Assembly (NCBI RefSeq): GCF_000016285.1
Contig: NC_011981.1
Span: forward strand, 434,001 to 498,000
Length of the DNA stretch: 64,000 nucleotides
Source of the DNA: Allorhizobium ampelinum S4
GTDB lineage: Bacteria > Pseudomonadota > Alphaproteobacteria > Rhizobiales > Rhizobiaceae
Reading direction: 5' to 3'
Position numbers and translations under genes: made by a program. The first letter of the stretch is position 1. Each line of letters opens with the position of its first letter. The notes below the pieces were generated by a model. That model made no database searches. It was not told where the DNA came from and saw nothing but the letters and a program-made list of their open reading frames with translations. Shown piece by piece: positions 36,060-44,979 of this stretch.

Positions 36060-37931
36060 TTATCGCGCAAGGCCCTCATGTAATTTCTTGCCAAACACAT
36101 CCACCAGCGTTTTCATCACGGCGCGCTCAGCGCCGGATAGCTCCCGATCAGCGGAAAAAATGATGGAGAGTGTCCCGGAAATTTCTTCCTGATTGATCTT
36201 TATAGCCACAAGACGCCCGGTCTCCAGGTCTTTTTGCACAGAAGAGGCCGGCAAGATTGTGCACAGACTGGCGCGGCGAACCATGGCGATGGCCAGTGCA
36301 AGAGAGCCGACTTCAATCTTCGAATGCGGCTCCAGATTGCGCGCGTGGGTGGCTGCAGCAAAACTCTGGTGAATGCTGAGATGGCGCGCACCCAGCACAA
36401 GCGGCAGTTCGCAGACTTCGGCCAGATTGATCTCGCTGCGTCCGCCAAAATTGAACCGCGGATTGGCAACCACCGACAATGGCTCGCTGGGGCCAAGCAG
36501 CACGCGTGGAAACTGAGGCTGGACCACCCCGACAATAGCAAGATTCAGTTCACCAGAACGAACTTTGTCATGCAGGATCGTGTTTGACGCTTCCGTTATT
36601 TCCATTTTCAGCGAGGGATGCTGAATGCTGATCATAGTCAGCGCCTCAGCAATTTTTTCGGTCAAGGCGCTATCGTGGCCGGAGCTGGGCAACATGCCAA
36701 TCGAGACGCGGTGCTGGGTATGGGCCGCAATATCGCCGGATTGCCGCGACAGCCGATCCTGCCGCTTCTCCACCTCTGCCATCAGGGGCCAAAGATTAAT
36801 GCCCGCATCGGTTGGCGTGGCACCCTCCTTGCTGCGCTCAAAGAGAGGTGTTCCCAGAACTGCTTCCATAGAATGAAGCTGTGCGGACACCGAAGACTGG
36901 GCGAGATTAGCCACCCGCGCCGCCGCTGAAATGCCGCCGCAGCGGTGGACAAGATTGAAATAATGCATCTGGCGCGCCGTCAGTTGGGGATCAAACACAA
37001 CATTTTGCTCTTCGCCTTCCATATTTTCCCGCAGCAGCCCTATAAAACGTCGTGCTTTTGTCTCCAATGCACCGCTTGTGCCCACACGCACCATAGACAC
37101 CAGAGGCGGCACCAGAGATTCGCGATAAATACGGCTGATTCCCAGCCGATTGGCCACCATGCTGGAGGGCAACAAAAACCGCATATGGGGAAAATCCGAG
37201 AGAAGACGCCCAAGTTCTGCTGGTCCGGCGTCCACGAATTTCAGCCGCGCGGATAACCCATGCTGATCCGCATAATGGGCAACGACCTGCATCTGGTGAG
37301 CGCTCATCCTGACAACAGCTAGAATATCCGCATCGGCTTTAATATCTGTCACCGGATCCGTGGCGCTGACGGCTATCCACGGGTCGCGATACAATAATTC
37401 AGTCCCAGGCTCTTCCCGGAACGAGTGCTCATTATGACAGCCGATCTCAATCGTGGCGCAATGTTCGGCTGGAATGTGATCCATGGATTCTCTGATGAAA
37501 CCACCGCTTGCTGCACTGGCTGTGTCGAGAAACTGGCAGGCTATAAAGGTTTCGGGGTGCTGTAGGCCCATTTGCTGAATGGCACAGCTCACCGCCTTCG
37601 TCATTCTGCCGATGGAAAAATTCAGGTCGATCCGAACGGACAGCTTTTCCATCCGGTTTGCAGGGATAGCCAGACTGCGTCTTGAAAATTCCTCCAGATG
37701 CAGAAGCACTGCCGCATTTCGATAAAGCCAGAAGGCTGATGGCAAAAGGCCGAGGTAGCGCCCTTTGCGCTCGAAAAGCTTCATATGCAGGCGATCTTCC
37801 AAGCCGTGTAAAGCAGCGCTCAAAACGGATGGAGCTATTCCAAGCGCGCGGGACGAATTGGAAATGCTGGGATTCTGGCACGCCAGAACGAATTTCGCGA
37901 GAGGCTTGAGCTCAATGCCGTAATGGTCCAT
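36060..37931 (-). CDS. Tandem-duplicated LysR-type regulator (two complete LysR modules in one chain)
   Basis: A 623-residue protein, twice the LysR length. Residues 1-65 form a winged helix-turn-helix (LAKFVLACQNPSISNSSRAL, APSVLSAALHGLEDRLHMKL), followed by an effector-like domain to about residue 310. A second helix-turn-helix begins at residue 317 (LTARQMHYFNLVHRCGGISA, AQSSVSAQLHSMEAVLGTPL) and is followed by a second effector domain to the end. There is no stop or frameshift between the halves, so it is a true fusion. The second module is nearer the LysR consensus. It lies between the two importer operons and is divergent from ubiD, so it probably governs this island. Confidence 0.9.
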   Translation of the reverse strand: MDHYGIELKPLAKFVLACQNPSISNSSRALGIAPSVLSAALHGLEDRLHMKLFERKGRYLGLLPSAFWLYRNAAVLLHLEEFSRRSLAIPANRMEKLSVRIDLNFSIGRMTKAVSCAIQQMGLQHPETFIACQFLDTASAASGGFIRESMDHIPAEHCATIEIGCHNEHSFREEPGTELLYRDPWIAVSATDPVTDIKADADILAVVRMSAHQMQVVAHYADQHGLSARLKFVDAGPAELGRLLSDFPHMRFLLPSSMVANRLGISRIYRESLVPPLVSMVRVGTSGALETKARRFIGLLRENMEGEEQNVVFDPQLTARQMHYFNLVHRCGGISAAARVANLAQSSVSAQLHSMEAVLGTPLFERSKEGATPTDAGINLWPLMAEVEKRQDRLSRQSGDIAAHTQHRVSIGMLPSSGHDSALTEKIAEALTMISIQHPSLKMEITEASNTILHDKVRSGELNLAIVGVVQPQFPRVLLGPSEPLSVVANPRFNFGGRSEINLAEVCELPLVLGARHLSIHQSFAAATHARNLEPHSKIEVGSLALAIAMVRRASLCTILPASSVQKDLETGRLVAIKINQEEISGTLSIIFSADRELSGAERAVMKTLVDVFGKKLHEGLAR

Positions 37932-38188
37932 TCGCCGAGCATAGGGTTACGCTGCGTGGCTCTCAAGTGACGTAACAACGATTTCCGAGAGAACGTTGGG
38001 CAAATTTCACATGGTTTCAATCCTTGCGGGAATACATGCCTATTCTGTTTGGGATGCCTTGTTGCTCTTGTCGCCAAACGTGCAATTCTATTTTTCCGAT
38101 GGGCCAGTTGGAGTGAGTGCAGGTATACAACGCATGAACTCAACCCCATAGTTCACGGGCATTTCACTGTTCTTCGAAAGTGGTTCCC
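37932..38188. other. Divergent intergenic region between tandem LysR gene and ubiD-like gene
   Basis: These 257 bases must carry the promoters of both flanking genes. I see no strong stem-loop or clear sigma-70 boxes. Several loose T-N11-A LysR-type boxes are possible, but none stands out. Confidence 0.4.
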
Positions 38189-39613
38189 GTGGCACACAAT
38201 GCTCGTCCAAACATCTGTCAGCCAGAAAACAAACCGTATGAAGGTGTGAGCGACCAATCATGCCGGACCATGATGGCTGTGTTGCAAAAGCAGGGCGAGT
38301 TGCTCATTGTCGATGAAGAAATCGATCCCGTTTATGATCTTTCGGCCCTGCTGTCTTTGACACACGAAACACATGCGGTTCGCATCAACAAGGTCAAGGG
38401 ATCGGCGTTTCCGGTGTTTGGCAACCTTCTCTCAAGCCTTGATCGTATTGCGCTGGCGCTGGATGTTCCACGCGCATCGATCCAGTCCACCTTACTGGCG
38501 TCGGTGCAAAAGCCGGTTGCGCCGGTCGTTGTGGAAAATGCTCCTGTTCAGCAGCAGCGTTTTGAAGAGGGTGTGTTGGCGCGCCTGCCTGTTCCGACGT
38601 TTTTCGACAAGGAAACCGGCCCCTATATCAGCGCGGGCATGATGATTGCCCGTGATCCGGAAACGGGCCTTGGTAATGCCTCTTACGCACGCCTGAAAAT
38701 CCTGAGCCCAACGGAAGCGTTGATTGGCATTGCCCCCAACCATCATCTGGCCATCATGGCCCGCAAGGCTGCGGACAAGGGTGAAGCCCTTCCGTTTGCC
38801 GTAGTTTTGGGTGCTCATCCGGCCATCCAGCTGGCCGCCTGTCTCTATTTGGGTCTTGGAGATGACGAGATGCATTGCGCCGGTGCGCTGCTGGGTGAGC
38901 CGGTGCGCATGGCCCGTTGCTACAACAGTGATATTCTGGTGCCTGCTGAGGCCGAGATTGTTATTGAAGGGCATATCCATGCCAATACGCCGATTGTCGA
39001 GGGACTGGTCTCTGAATATCACGGCATGTACGAGGATTATGGCAGCGGCGTGCTGGCAACGTTTGAGAGCATGTCAGCCCGCGAGGATGCGATGTTTCAG
39101 GTGATTTTGCCCGGTTATCACGCTGAGCACATTTATATTGCCGCCGTTCCCATCGCCGTCAGCCTCAAGGCCCAACTTGCCCGCGTGATCCTCAATGTCG
39201 GTGAAGTGGCGGTGACTGCCTCTGGGTGCGGCCGTACCAATGTTGTGGTGCAGATCGACAAGCCGCGTCCTGGGCAAGCCCGACGCGCCATGGCCATCTG
39301 CTGGGGTGCGGTTTCTATCGTAAAATCCGTGACGGTGGTTGATAGCGATGTTGACCCCTGGGACATCAACGCCGTTGAACTGGCGAAATCCACCCGTATG
39401 CGGGTGGATCGGGATATTCTGATCATTCCGGGCATGACTGCGGATCGTTCCGAGCCGCAGGAAGAGGCAGGCATGGTGGCCAAGATTGGCTATGATGCCA
39501 CCTGCAAAGCCGGAGACCGCAAGGAAGGCTATGACAAGGCATTGCCGCCGCAAGCGTCTTATGAGCGCATGAGCCGTGTGATTGCGGCGATCAAGCCGGA
39601 GGGCGCGGTTTGA
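38189..39613 (+). CDS. UbiD-family decarboxylase
   Basis: A 474-residue protein of UbiD length with VLQKQGELLIVDEEIDPVYD at the start and FPVFGNLLSSLDRIALAL after it. Typical mid-protein blocks are YARLKILSPTEALIGIAPNHH, EIVIEGHIHAN and FPGYHAEH-like residues. The family uses prenylated FMN to remove carboxyl groups from aromatic or alpha,beta-unsaturated acids. The adjacent UbiX homologue, overlapping by 4 bases, would make that cofactor. The start is uncertain: GTG 38180, 38189 and 38246 are all possible, with weak ribosome sites. Confidence 0.88.
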   Translation: MAHNARPNICQPENKPYEGVSDQSCRTMMAVLQKQGELLIVDEEIDPVYDLSALLSLTHETHAVRINKVKGSAFPVFGNLLSSLDRIALALDVPRASIQSTLLASVQKPVAPVVVENAPVQQQRFEEGVLARLPVPTFFDKETGPYISAGMMIARDPETGLGNASYARLKILSPTEALIGIAPNHHLAIMARKAADKGEALPFAVVLGAHPAIQLAACLYLGLGDDEMHCAGALLGEPVRMARCYNSDILVPAEAEIVIEGHIHANTPIVEGLVSEYHGMYEDYGSGVLATFESMSAREDAMFQVILPGYHAEHIYIAAVPIAVSLKAQLARVILNVGEVAVTASGCGRTNVVVQIDKPRPGQARRAMAICWGAVSIVKSVTVVDSDVDPWDINAVELAKSTRMRVDRDILIIPGMTADRSEPQEEAGMVAKIGYDATCKAGDRKEGYDKALPPQASYERMSRVIAAIKPEGAV

Positions 39614-40185
39614 AACGCCTGATCGTTGCGATAACCGGGGCATCGGGTGCCTGTTATGGTGTACGTGCGCTGGAGATGCTCCGCGACATCGATGGCATTG
39701 AGAGCCATCTGATTATCTCGCCCGCAGGACTACGCACGGCGATTGAAGAAGAGGCGGTGGAAAGCGCTGATCAAATCCGTCAACTCGCCGATGTGGTGCA
39801 TAGCCATAAGGACATCGGGGCCTCTATCGCCTCGGGTTCGTTTCGGGCGCAAGGCATGCTGGTGGCACCTTGCTCGATCAAGACACTGAGCAGTATTGTC
39901 CATTGTTACAACGATGATCTCATTACCCGCGCCGCAGATGTCTGCCTCAAGGAAAGGCGGCGCGTTGTGTTGATGGTGCGCGAAACGCCCTTGCATGCCG
40001 GGCATATCGCGTTGATGGATCAGGCGACTCGCAACGGTGCGATTATCATGCCGCCGGTGCCGGGTTTCTACACCCAGCCCAAAACACTGGCTGATCTTGT
40101 CAGCCAGACCGTTGGCCGAGCACTTGATCTCTTTGACATTGACCACCCGTCCGTCCGTCGCTGGAAGCAGGAGGGTGATACTTGA
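39610..40185 (+). CDS. UbiX-family flavin prenyltransferase
   Basis: A 191-residue flavoprotein with the N-terminal nucleotide-binding IVAITGASGACYGVRALEML and the serine region APCSIKTLSSIVHCYNDDL. The prenyl-phosphate-binding segment is RRRVVLMVRETPLHAGHI, and the end is IIMPPVPGFYTQPKTLADLV. It prenylates FMN using dimethylallyl phosphate or pyrophosphate. It is coupled by ATGA overlap to the decarboxylase gene, the normal arrangement for catabolic UbiD/UbiX pairs. Confidence 0.93.
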   Translation: MKRLIVAITGASGACYGVRALEMLRDIDGIESHLIISPAGLRTAIEEEAVESADQIRQLADVVHSHKDIGASIASGSFRAQGMLVAPCSIKTLSSIVHCYNDDLITRAADVCLKERRRVVLMVRETPLHAGHIALMDQATRNGAIIMPPVPGFYTQPKTLADLVSQTVGRALDLFDIDHPSVRRWKQEGDT

Positions 40186-40293
40186 TCCATTGAAACATTG
40201 GCCCCAACGCTTTTGGGGCAGATGTTTTTCGCCGTTCAAAAAACAAGGGGAACTGCGGTGGTTCGTATGAACTGCCGTAAAACGGAGAAAACC

Positions 40294-41919
40294 ATGGCTA
40301 ATATATTGAAAAATTGCGAAAATATCGCATCCAGATCTGTGCGCGCTATTACCGTTACACTCGCTTTGCTTGGGGCAAGTGCAGCAATTTACGGCACCAG
40401 CATCCAATCCGCCGTCGCTGAAGAGCAACCCGTCAAGGGTGGCGAAATGACCATTATCAATGGTTCGGACATCAAAAGCTGGGACCCGGCCATTATTGGC
40501 GGCACCTATCCGGGTGGCCCCATGGATATGCTGGACGCCATCTATGGCTTTCTGGTCTATGTGGACGTGGATGGCAAGGTGCAGGGTGGCATGGCCAAGA
40601 GCCTGACCAGCGCGGATGCCAAGGTGTGGACACTGACATTGCGCGACGGTGTGAAGTTTACCGATGGTGGCTCTTACGATGCCGAGGCGGTAAAATTCAA
40701 CTGGGAGCGTCAGGCCATGCCCGACACTCTTTCACCTTCGCAAGGCTTTGTCGCCTCGTGGATTGGTGGTGTGAAGATTGTTGATCCTTTGACACTTGAG
40801 ATCACACTGCCGAAGCCGGATCGCAATTTTGGCTCATCGCTGGCACAGCTCGCCCCCTTCATTGCCTCGCCGCAAGCGCTGAAAGCCGCCAAGACCAAAA
40901 CCGATATCAAACCGGTTGGGGCCGGTGCCTTTGTGCTGGATAGCTGGAACCAGGGCGTTTCGATGAGCATGAAGCGCAACCCGCAATACTGGGATCAACC
41001 GCGCCCCTATCTCGACACGTTGAAATTTGCCATCATCCCCGAGACCAACAGCCGCATCGCCACCGTGGTTCAGGGTGGAGCAACGATGATGGCGGGTTAT
41101 CCCTATCAGTTCGGATCAAACGCCAAGGCCGCAGGCGTTACCACTCATGAAATTCCAATCCCCGGTCTCTATCGCGCATACTTTAACCAGAAGAGTGGTG
41201 CCTTCACCGACCAGCGGGCGCGTGAAGCTTTCTACGAGGCGATCAATCCGTCTAAGTTGATGCAGGCCTATACACAGGTCAGCGGTTACGACATTCCGAC
41301 CAATTATTTCACGAAGTCGTCGCCCTTTTATGATCCGACCTATAAACTCCCAACCTACAATCCCAAACACGCTCAGGAATTGTTCGACCAGCTCGCCAAG
41401 GATGGCAAGCCATTCAACATCAAGCTTGTGACCTATTCCAACTCGGATTTGAAACGTCTGGCCTCCTACCTGCAACAGGCTTTGAGTGCCTATGATAACG
41501 TTACGGTCAATCTTCAGCTGGTTGATCAGGCCATGCTCAGCCCGACCTGTAAGGGGCAGATGAATTTCGATTTCTGCGTCGATGGCGGCGTGCTGGTGGC
41601 CAATGGTGCAGAGCCGATCATTTCCAATCTTCTCAACTCAAACGGCAACGACAATTGGGGCAAATACAATAGCATCGATATGGATAAAGAGCTGGCAGAA
41701 GCCAACGCCACCATGGACGCGGCTGCGGTAAAGGCGGCCTATGCCAAGGTGCAAAAGCGCGTTGCCACAGACCTTCCGCTTTACATTTTCGGTGCCGAGA
41801 CTCGCTTCCTGCTGCTGCGCGATACCACAGGCGGCATCGTGCCCTCCAACGGCGGCATTTTGCAGAAACAATACCTCTACGTCTGCAAGGACGCCTGCGC
41901 GTCAAAAACCGCGAAGTAA
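40294..41919 (+). CDS. Peptide/solute ABC transporter substrate-binding protein (family 5), Sec signal
   Basis: A 541-residue binding protein. ATG 40294 follows CGGAGA by a few bases and opens a signal peptide (AITVTLALLGASAAIYG, cleavage likely after SAVA before EEQ). The family 5 motif reads WTLTLRDGVKFTDGGSYDAE. The longer open frame upstream is not needed. It serves the second importer (43099-46963), although an enzyme gene and a stem-loop separate them. Its export route (Sec) differs from that of the first binding protein (Tat). Confidence 0.92.
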   Translation: MANILKNCENIASRSVRAITVTLALLGASAAIYGTSIQSAVAEEQPVKGGEMTIINGSDIKSWDPAIIGGTYPGGPMDMLDAIYGFLVYVDVDGKVQGGMAKSLTSADAKVWTLTLRDGVKFTDGGSYDAEAVKFNWERQAMPDTLSPSQGFVASWIGGVKIVDPLTLEITLPKPDRNFGSSLAQLAPFIASPQALKAAKTKTDIKPVGAGAFVLDSWNQGVSMSMKRNPQYWDQPRPYLDTLKFAIIPETNSRIATVVQGGATMMAGYPYQFGSNAKAAGVTTHEIPIPGLYRAYFNQKSGAFTDQRAREAFYEAINPSKLMQAYTQVSGYDIPTNYFTKSSPFYDPTYKLPTYNPKHAQELFDQLAKDGKPFNIKLVTYSNSDLKRLASYLQQALSAYDNVTVNLQLVDQAMLSPTCKGQMNFDFCVDGGVLVANGAEPIISNLLNSNGNDNWGKYNSIDMDKELAEANATMDAAAVKAAYAKVQKRVATDLPLYIFGAETRFLLLRDTTGGIVPSNGGILQKQYLYVCKDACASKTAK

Positions 41920-41935
41920 GAAAATCCAATAGATC

Positions 41936-41959
41936 GGCGAACCGCAGGTTCGGTTCGCC
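41936..41959. terminator. Stem-loop after the second binding-protein gene
   Basis: GGCGAACC and GGTTCGCC are perfect 8-base arms around an 8-base loop, 17 bases after the stop. No T-run follows, so it may stabilise the abundant binding-protein message or attenuate transcription into the next genes instead of fully terminating. Confidence 0.5.
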
Positions 41960-41984
41960 AACGTTCTCCTCAAGGTGTTGATCC

Positions 41985-42917
41985 ATGTTTGATAAACGGC
42001 CCAGAACCACATTTCGCGAGCTCTTCTCCAAAGAGCAGGTTTTCACCCCCTGCGTTTGGGATTGCTATTCGGCCAAGGCGGCAGAAATGGCGGGGTTCAA
42101 GGCCATTCTCCTCAGTGGTGCATCGCTGGGTTTCAGCATGTCCGGCGTGCCGGATATGGGGCTGCACAATCAGGAAGAACTGATCTGGGCCACTGACCGC
42201 ATTGCCGACTATTCACCTCTGCCGCTGATCATTGATGCCGATGATTGCTTTGGCGATGTTGCCCAAGCCTACCGGACATGTCGCAGGCTAGCAAAGGCCG
42301 GAGCGGCCGCCATTCTGCTGGAAGATACACCCAATGAGCGCGGCTATGCCCGCTTTGGCCGCGCCATGGAGGCCGCGACGCTGGCAGGCAAGGTGGATGG
42401 CAATGTCGATCACCCCGTGGTGTCGCAAGAATTGTGGCTGGCCAAGATCAAGGCAGCCCTCGACGCCTGCGCAGGCACGGATTGTGTGGTGATTGCCCGC
42501 ACCGAATCCAAGCTGGAAAAGGGTCTGGATGATGCGATTGAGCGCTGCGTGCGGGCCGAAGAACTGGGCGCTGAAATGACCTATGTCCATGGTCTGCGCA
42601 CGCTGGAAGAATGCCAGAAAGTGGCCAAAGCTCTGCCCGGCTGGAAGATGTTCGGCGATGTGGCAACTGTCGGCGGCAAGGCCTTCGTTGAGTTGGAAGA
42701 TATCGCCGCCCTCGGCTTCAACATGGTCACCATGCATTATCTCGAGAAAGGCTCGATGTACGGCATGATGGATTTTGGCCGTCGTGTTTTTGCTGATCGC
42801 AGCACCCGCTATTCCGACGAGCACACCATGGGCGGCTATTCCAGAGAAGAGCAGCGCCAGATGCTGGAGCGCGACATCGGCTGGATGGATGCGGAAGAAG
42901 AATGGAAAAAAATCTGA
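41985..42917 (+). CDS. Isocitrate lyase/PEP mutase superfamily enzyme (copy 2)
   Basis: A 310-residue lyase similar to the product at 28206. It shows SKEQVFTPCVWDCYSAKAAE at the N-terminus, the substrate loop GASLGFSMSGVPDMGL, and LIIDADDCFGDVAQAYRTC as the metal-binding block, again altered from the usual DADTGYG. KAGAAAILLEDTPNERG stands in place of the catalytic KKCGH-type loop. It sits between the second binding protein and its permeases, mirroring copy 1. Carboxylic-acid cleavage or decarboxylation is likely; the substrate is unknown. Confidence 0.85.
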   Translation: MFDKRPRTTFRELFSKEQVFTPCVWDCYSAKAAEMAGFKAILLSGASLGFSMSGVPDMGLHNQEELIWATDRIADYSPLPLIIDADDCFGDVAQAYRTCRRLAKAGAAAILLEDTPNERGYARFGRAMEAATLAGKVDGNVDHPVVSQELWLAKIKAALDACAGTDCVVIARTESKLEKGLDDAIERCVRAEELGAEMTYVHGLRTLEECQKVAKALPGWKMFGDVATVGGKAFVELEDIAALGFNMVTMHYLEKGSMYGMMDFGRRVFADRSTRYSDEHTMGGYSREEQRQMLERDIGWMDAEEEWKKI

Positions 42918-43083
42918 AAGTCTGTCCCATAATTGTCGCTGGCGGGCTGCAAATGGCAATTTCTGCGCTTCCGGTGCTCACGTACTTGAGTACGCTCCGC
43001 TCCGGTTCTCGAAATCACCATTTTCGCCACGCCAGCACCAATTCTCGAACAGACTTTTACCGTTTGTTGAAACAGAGCCGCTG
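42918..43083. repeat. Intergenic palindromic repeat before the second permease pair
   Basis: The 181-base gap contains CGTAC-TTGA-GTACG (42981-42994) inside a GC-rich stretch. Its composition and look suggest a dispersed rhizobial intergenic repeat. It ends just before the strong ribosome site AGGAGGT at 43086. Confidence 0.4.
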
Positions 43084-43098
43084 AAAGGAGGTAACGAC

Positions 43099-44061
43099 GT
43101 GACCATGCAAGCCATGCCCTATGTAAAAGCCATCTCAACACGGCTTTTGGCCGGAATTCCCGTCTTCCTCCTCGTCACCTTTGGTGCGACGGCGCTGTCC
43201 AACCTTGCACCGGGATCACCGGCGCAGCTGATATTGGGTGATAATGCCACCGCTGAACAGGTGGCGGCTCTCAACCAGACCTATGGCTATGACCTGCCGG
43301 TTTGGGAACGCTATCTGAAATGGCTTGGCGATTTGTTTCACGGTGATCTTGGGCAAACGCTGTTTTCCCAACAGCCGGTTTTGCAAGTGGTGATGGATCG
43401 CGCCACTGTTACCTTTGAAGTCGCAGCTCTTGCCATGCTGGTGTCGATGCTTGGCATACCGCTTGCCATGTTCACCGCAAGCCATCCCGGCAAGCTCACC
43501 GACCGGGCCTTCCGCTCTGTGGCCTCCGTGGTGTTGGCCGTTCCAACATTTGTGATCGTGGTGCTTTTGAGCTACCTGTTTGCCATCGTGCTGCGCTGGT
43601 TACCTGCAACGGGTTGGGTCAATTTCTCCGAAAATCCGCTGGCCAATCTCTGGTATGTGGCCCTTCCAGTGCTATGCCTCAGCCTGCACCAGACGGCCTA
43701 TCTCTACCGTGTGGCCCGCAATGAATTCGTCACCACCCTTCAAGAAGATTTCATTCAGGTGGCGCGGGCCAAGGGCCTGCCGCTTGGCTATATCCTGTTT
43801 CGCCACGTGCTGCGTCCATCCATGCCGCAGATCCTTACCGTCATGGGCCTGTCGCTCACCTATATGCTGGCCGGCTCCTTTGTGGTTGAGAGCTATTTTG
43901 CCGTACCGGGCATTGGCTGGACTGTGCTCACGGCGGTCAAAAGCCACGATATTCCGCTGGTGCAGGCGATTTTGTCGCTCACTGTCGTGGTCTTCGTCAC
44001 CATCTTCATGCTGGTGGATATCGGCTATGCCATCATCGATCCACGGGTTAATGTCACATGA
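43099..44061 (+). CDS. Dpp/Opp-type ABC transporter permease (DppB-like, second importer)
   Basis: A 320-residue permease. GTG 43099 is used because a near-perfect AGGAGGT stands 6 bases upstream; the open frame extends much further back but only as a shadow of the lyase gene. It has the LPVWERYLKWLGDLFHGDLG motif and the EAA loop IQVARAKGLPLGYILFRHVL. It overlaps the next permease by 4 bases. Confidence 0.94.
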   Translation: MTMQAMPYVKAISTRLLAGIPVFLLVTFGATALSNLAPGSPAQLILGDNATAEQVAALNQTYGYDLPVWERYLKWLGDLFHGDLGQTLFSQQPVLQVVMDRATVTFEVAALAMLVSMLGIPLAMFTASHPGKLTDRAFRSVASVVLAVPTFVIVVLLSYLFAIVLRWLPATGWVNFSENPLANLWYVALPVLCLSLHQTAYLYRVARNEFVTTLQEDFIQVARAKGLPLGYILFRHVLRPSMPQILTVMGLSLTYMLAGSFVVESYFAVPGIGWTVLTAVKSHDIPLVQAILSLTVVVFVTIFMLVDIGYAIIDPRVNVT

Positions 44062-44978
44062 GCACGCCCGGCACTCCTTCACCATCAATGGCAGATAAGA
44101 ACAGCGACCTGAGCGCGATTGTGCGAGCCAATATGCCATGGTCGGCCAGATTGCGGCTGCCGGGTGCAAGCCCCTTTGAGCTGGTTGCGCTCGGCTTTCT
44201 GATACTGCTGGTGCTGACCGCGATTTTTGTCAATTTCATTCCGGGACTTGTCAGCCCCAGATTCCCCTACGGCGATTTTTCCCAGCCGCCAGAATGGTCA
44301 TTAAACGGGCTTCTGGGAACCGATGATATTGGCCGCAGCATCCTGTCGCGTGTGCTCTATGGGGCGCGGGCATCGTTGATGATTGTTGGCGTCGCCACCT
44401 GTATTTCAGTGTTCGCTGGCCTGTTGTTGGGCATGCTCGCAGGCTTCTATCGCGGCATTTTTGAGCGCATGGTTGATCTCTACGCCAATACAATGTCGGC
44501 TCTGCCGTCCATTCTGGTGGTATTGGCCTTCGTGACGGCCACAGGACCCTCGGTGCTGACGATTATGCTCACCCTTGGCATTCTCGATATCGGCACTTAC
44601 GCCCGTGTTGCCAAGGCGGGTGTGATTTCCCAGAGCAACCGGGACTATGTTCTCGCCGCCCGCGCCATGGGGGCAAGAGATAGCCGGATTCTGCTGAAGG
44701 AAATCCTGCCCAATCTGGTCCCGGCTCTCACCGCTGTCATGCCCACCTTGATGGCAGGCCTGATTATCACCGAAGGATCATTGAGCTTTCTCGGCTATGG
44801 CATTCCGGCCCCGGCCCCCAGTTGGGGCGGCATGATTGCCAGCTCCACCGATCTGCTAAGCCGCTTTCCTCTGCTGATCCTTGGGCCGGTAATGGCCATT
44901 ATTCTAACGGTCTATGCGTTCAACACCGTGGGGGATTATTTCGCCCAGCGTCTCAACAGCCGCGAGAGGGAGAGCTGA
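44058..44978 (+). CDS. Dpp/Opp-type ABC transporter permease (DppC-like, second importer)
   Basis: A 306-residue permease with the usual LLGTDDIGRSILSRVLYGA near residue 90 and the EAA loop LAARAMGARDSRILLKEILP. It is followed directly (1 base) by the ATPase gene. Confidence 0.94.
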   Translation: MSTPGTPSPSMADKNSDLSAIVRANMPWSARLRLPGASPFELVALGFLILLVLTAIFVNFIPGLVSPRFPYGDFSQPPEWSLNGLLGTDDIGRSILSRVLYGARASLMIVGVATCISVFAGLLLGMLAGFYRGIFERMVDLYANTMSALPSILVVLAFVTATGPSVLTIMLTLGILDIGTYARVAKAGVISQSNRDYVLAARAMGARDSRILLKEILPNLVPALTAVMPTLMAGLIITEGSLSFLGYGIPAPAPSWGGMIASSTDLLSRFPLLILGPVMAIILTVYAFNTVGDYFAQRLNSRERES

Positions 44979-44979
44979 T

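Noticed and set aside
36060..37931. Two separate LysR genes joined by a sequencing error
   Set aside because: The frame is continuous with sensible protein sequence across the join near residues 300-320, and no second start with a ribosome site is evident; kept as one protein, with a check proposed.
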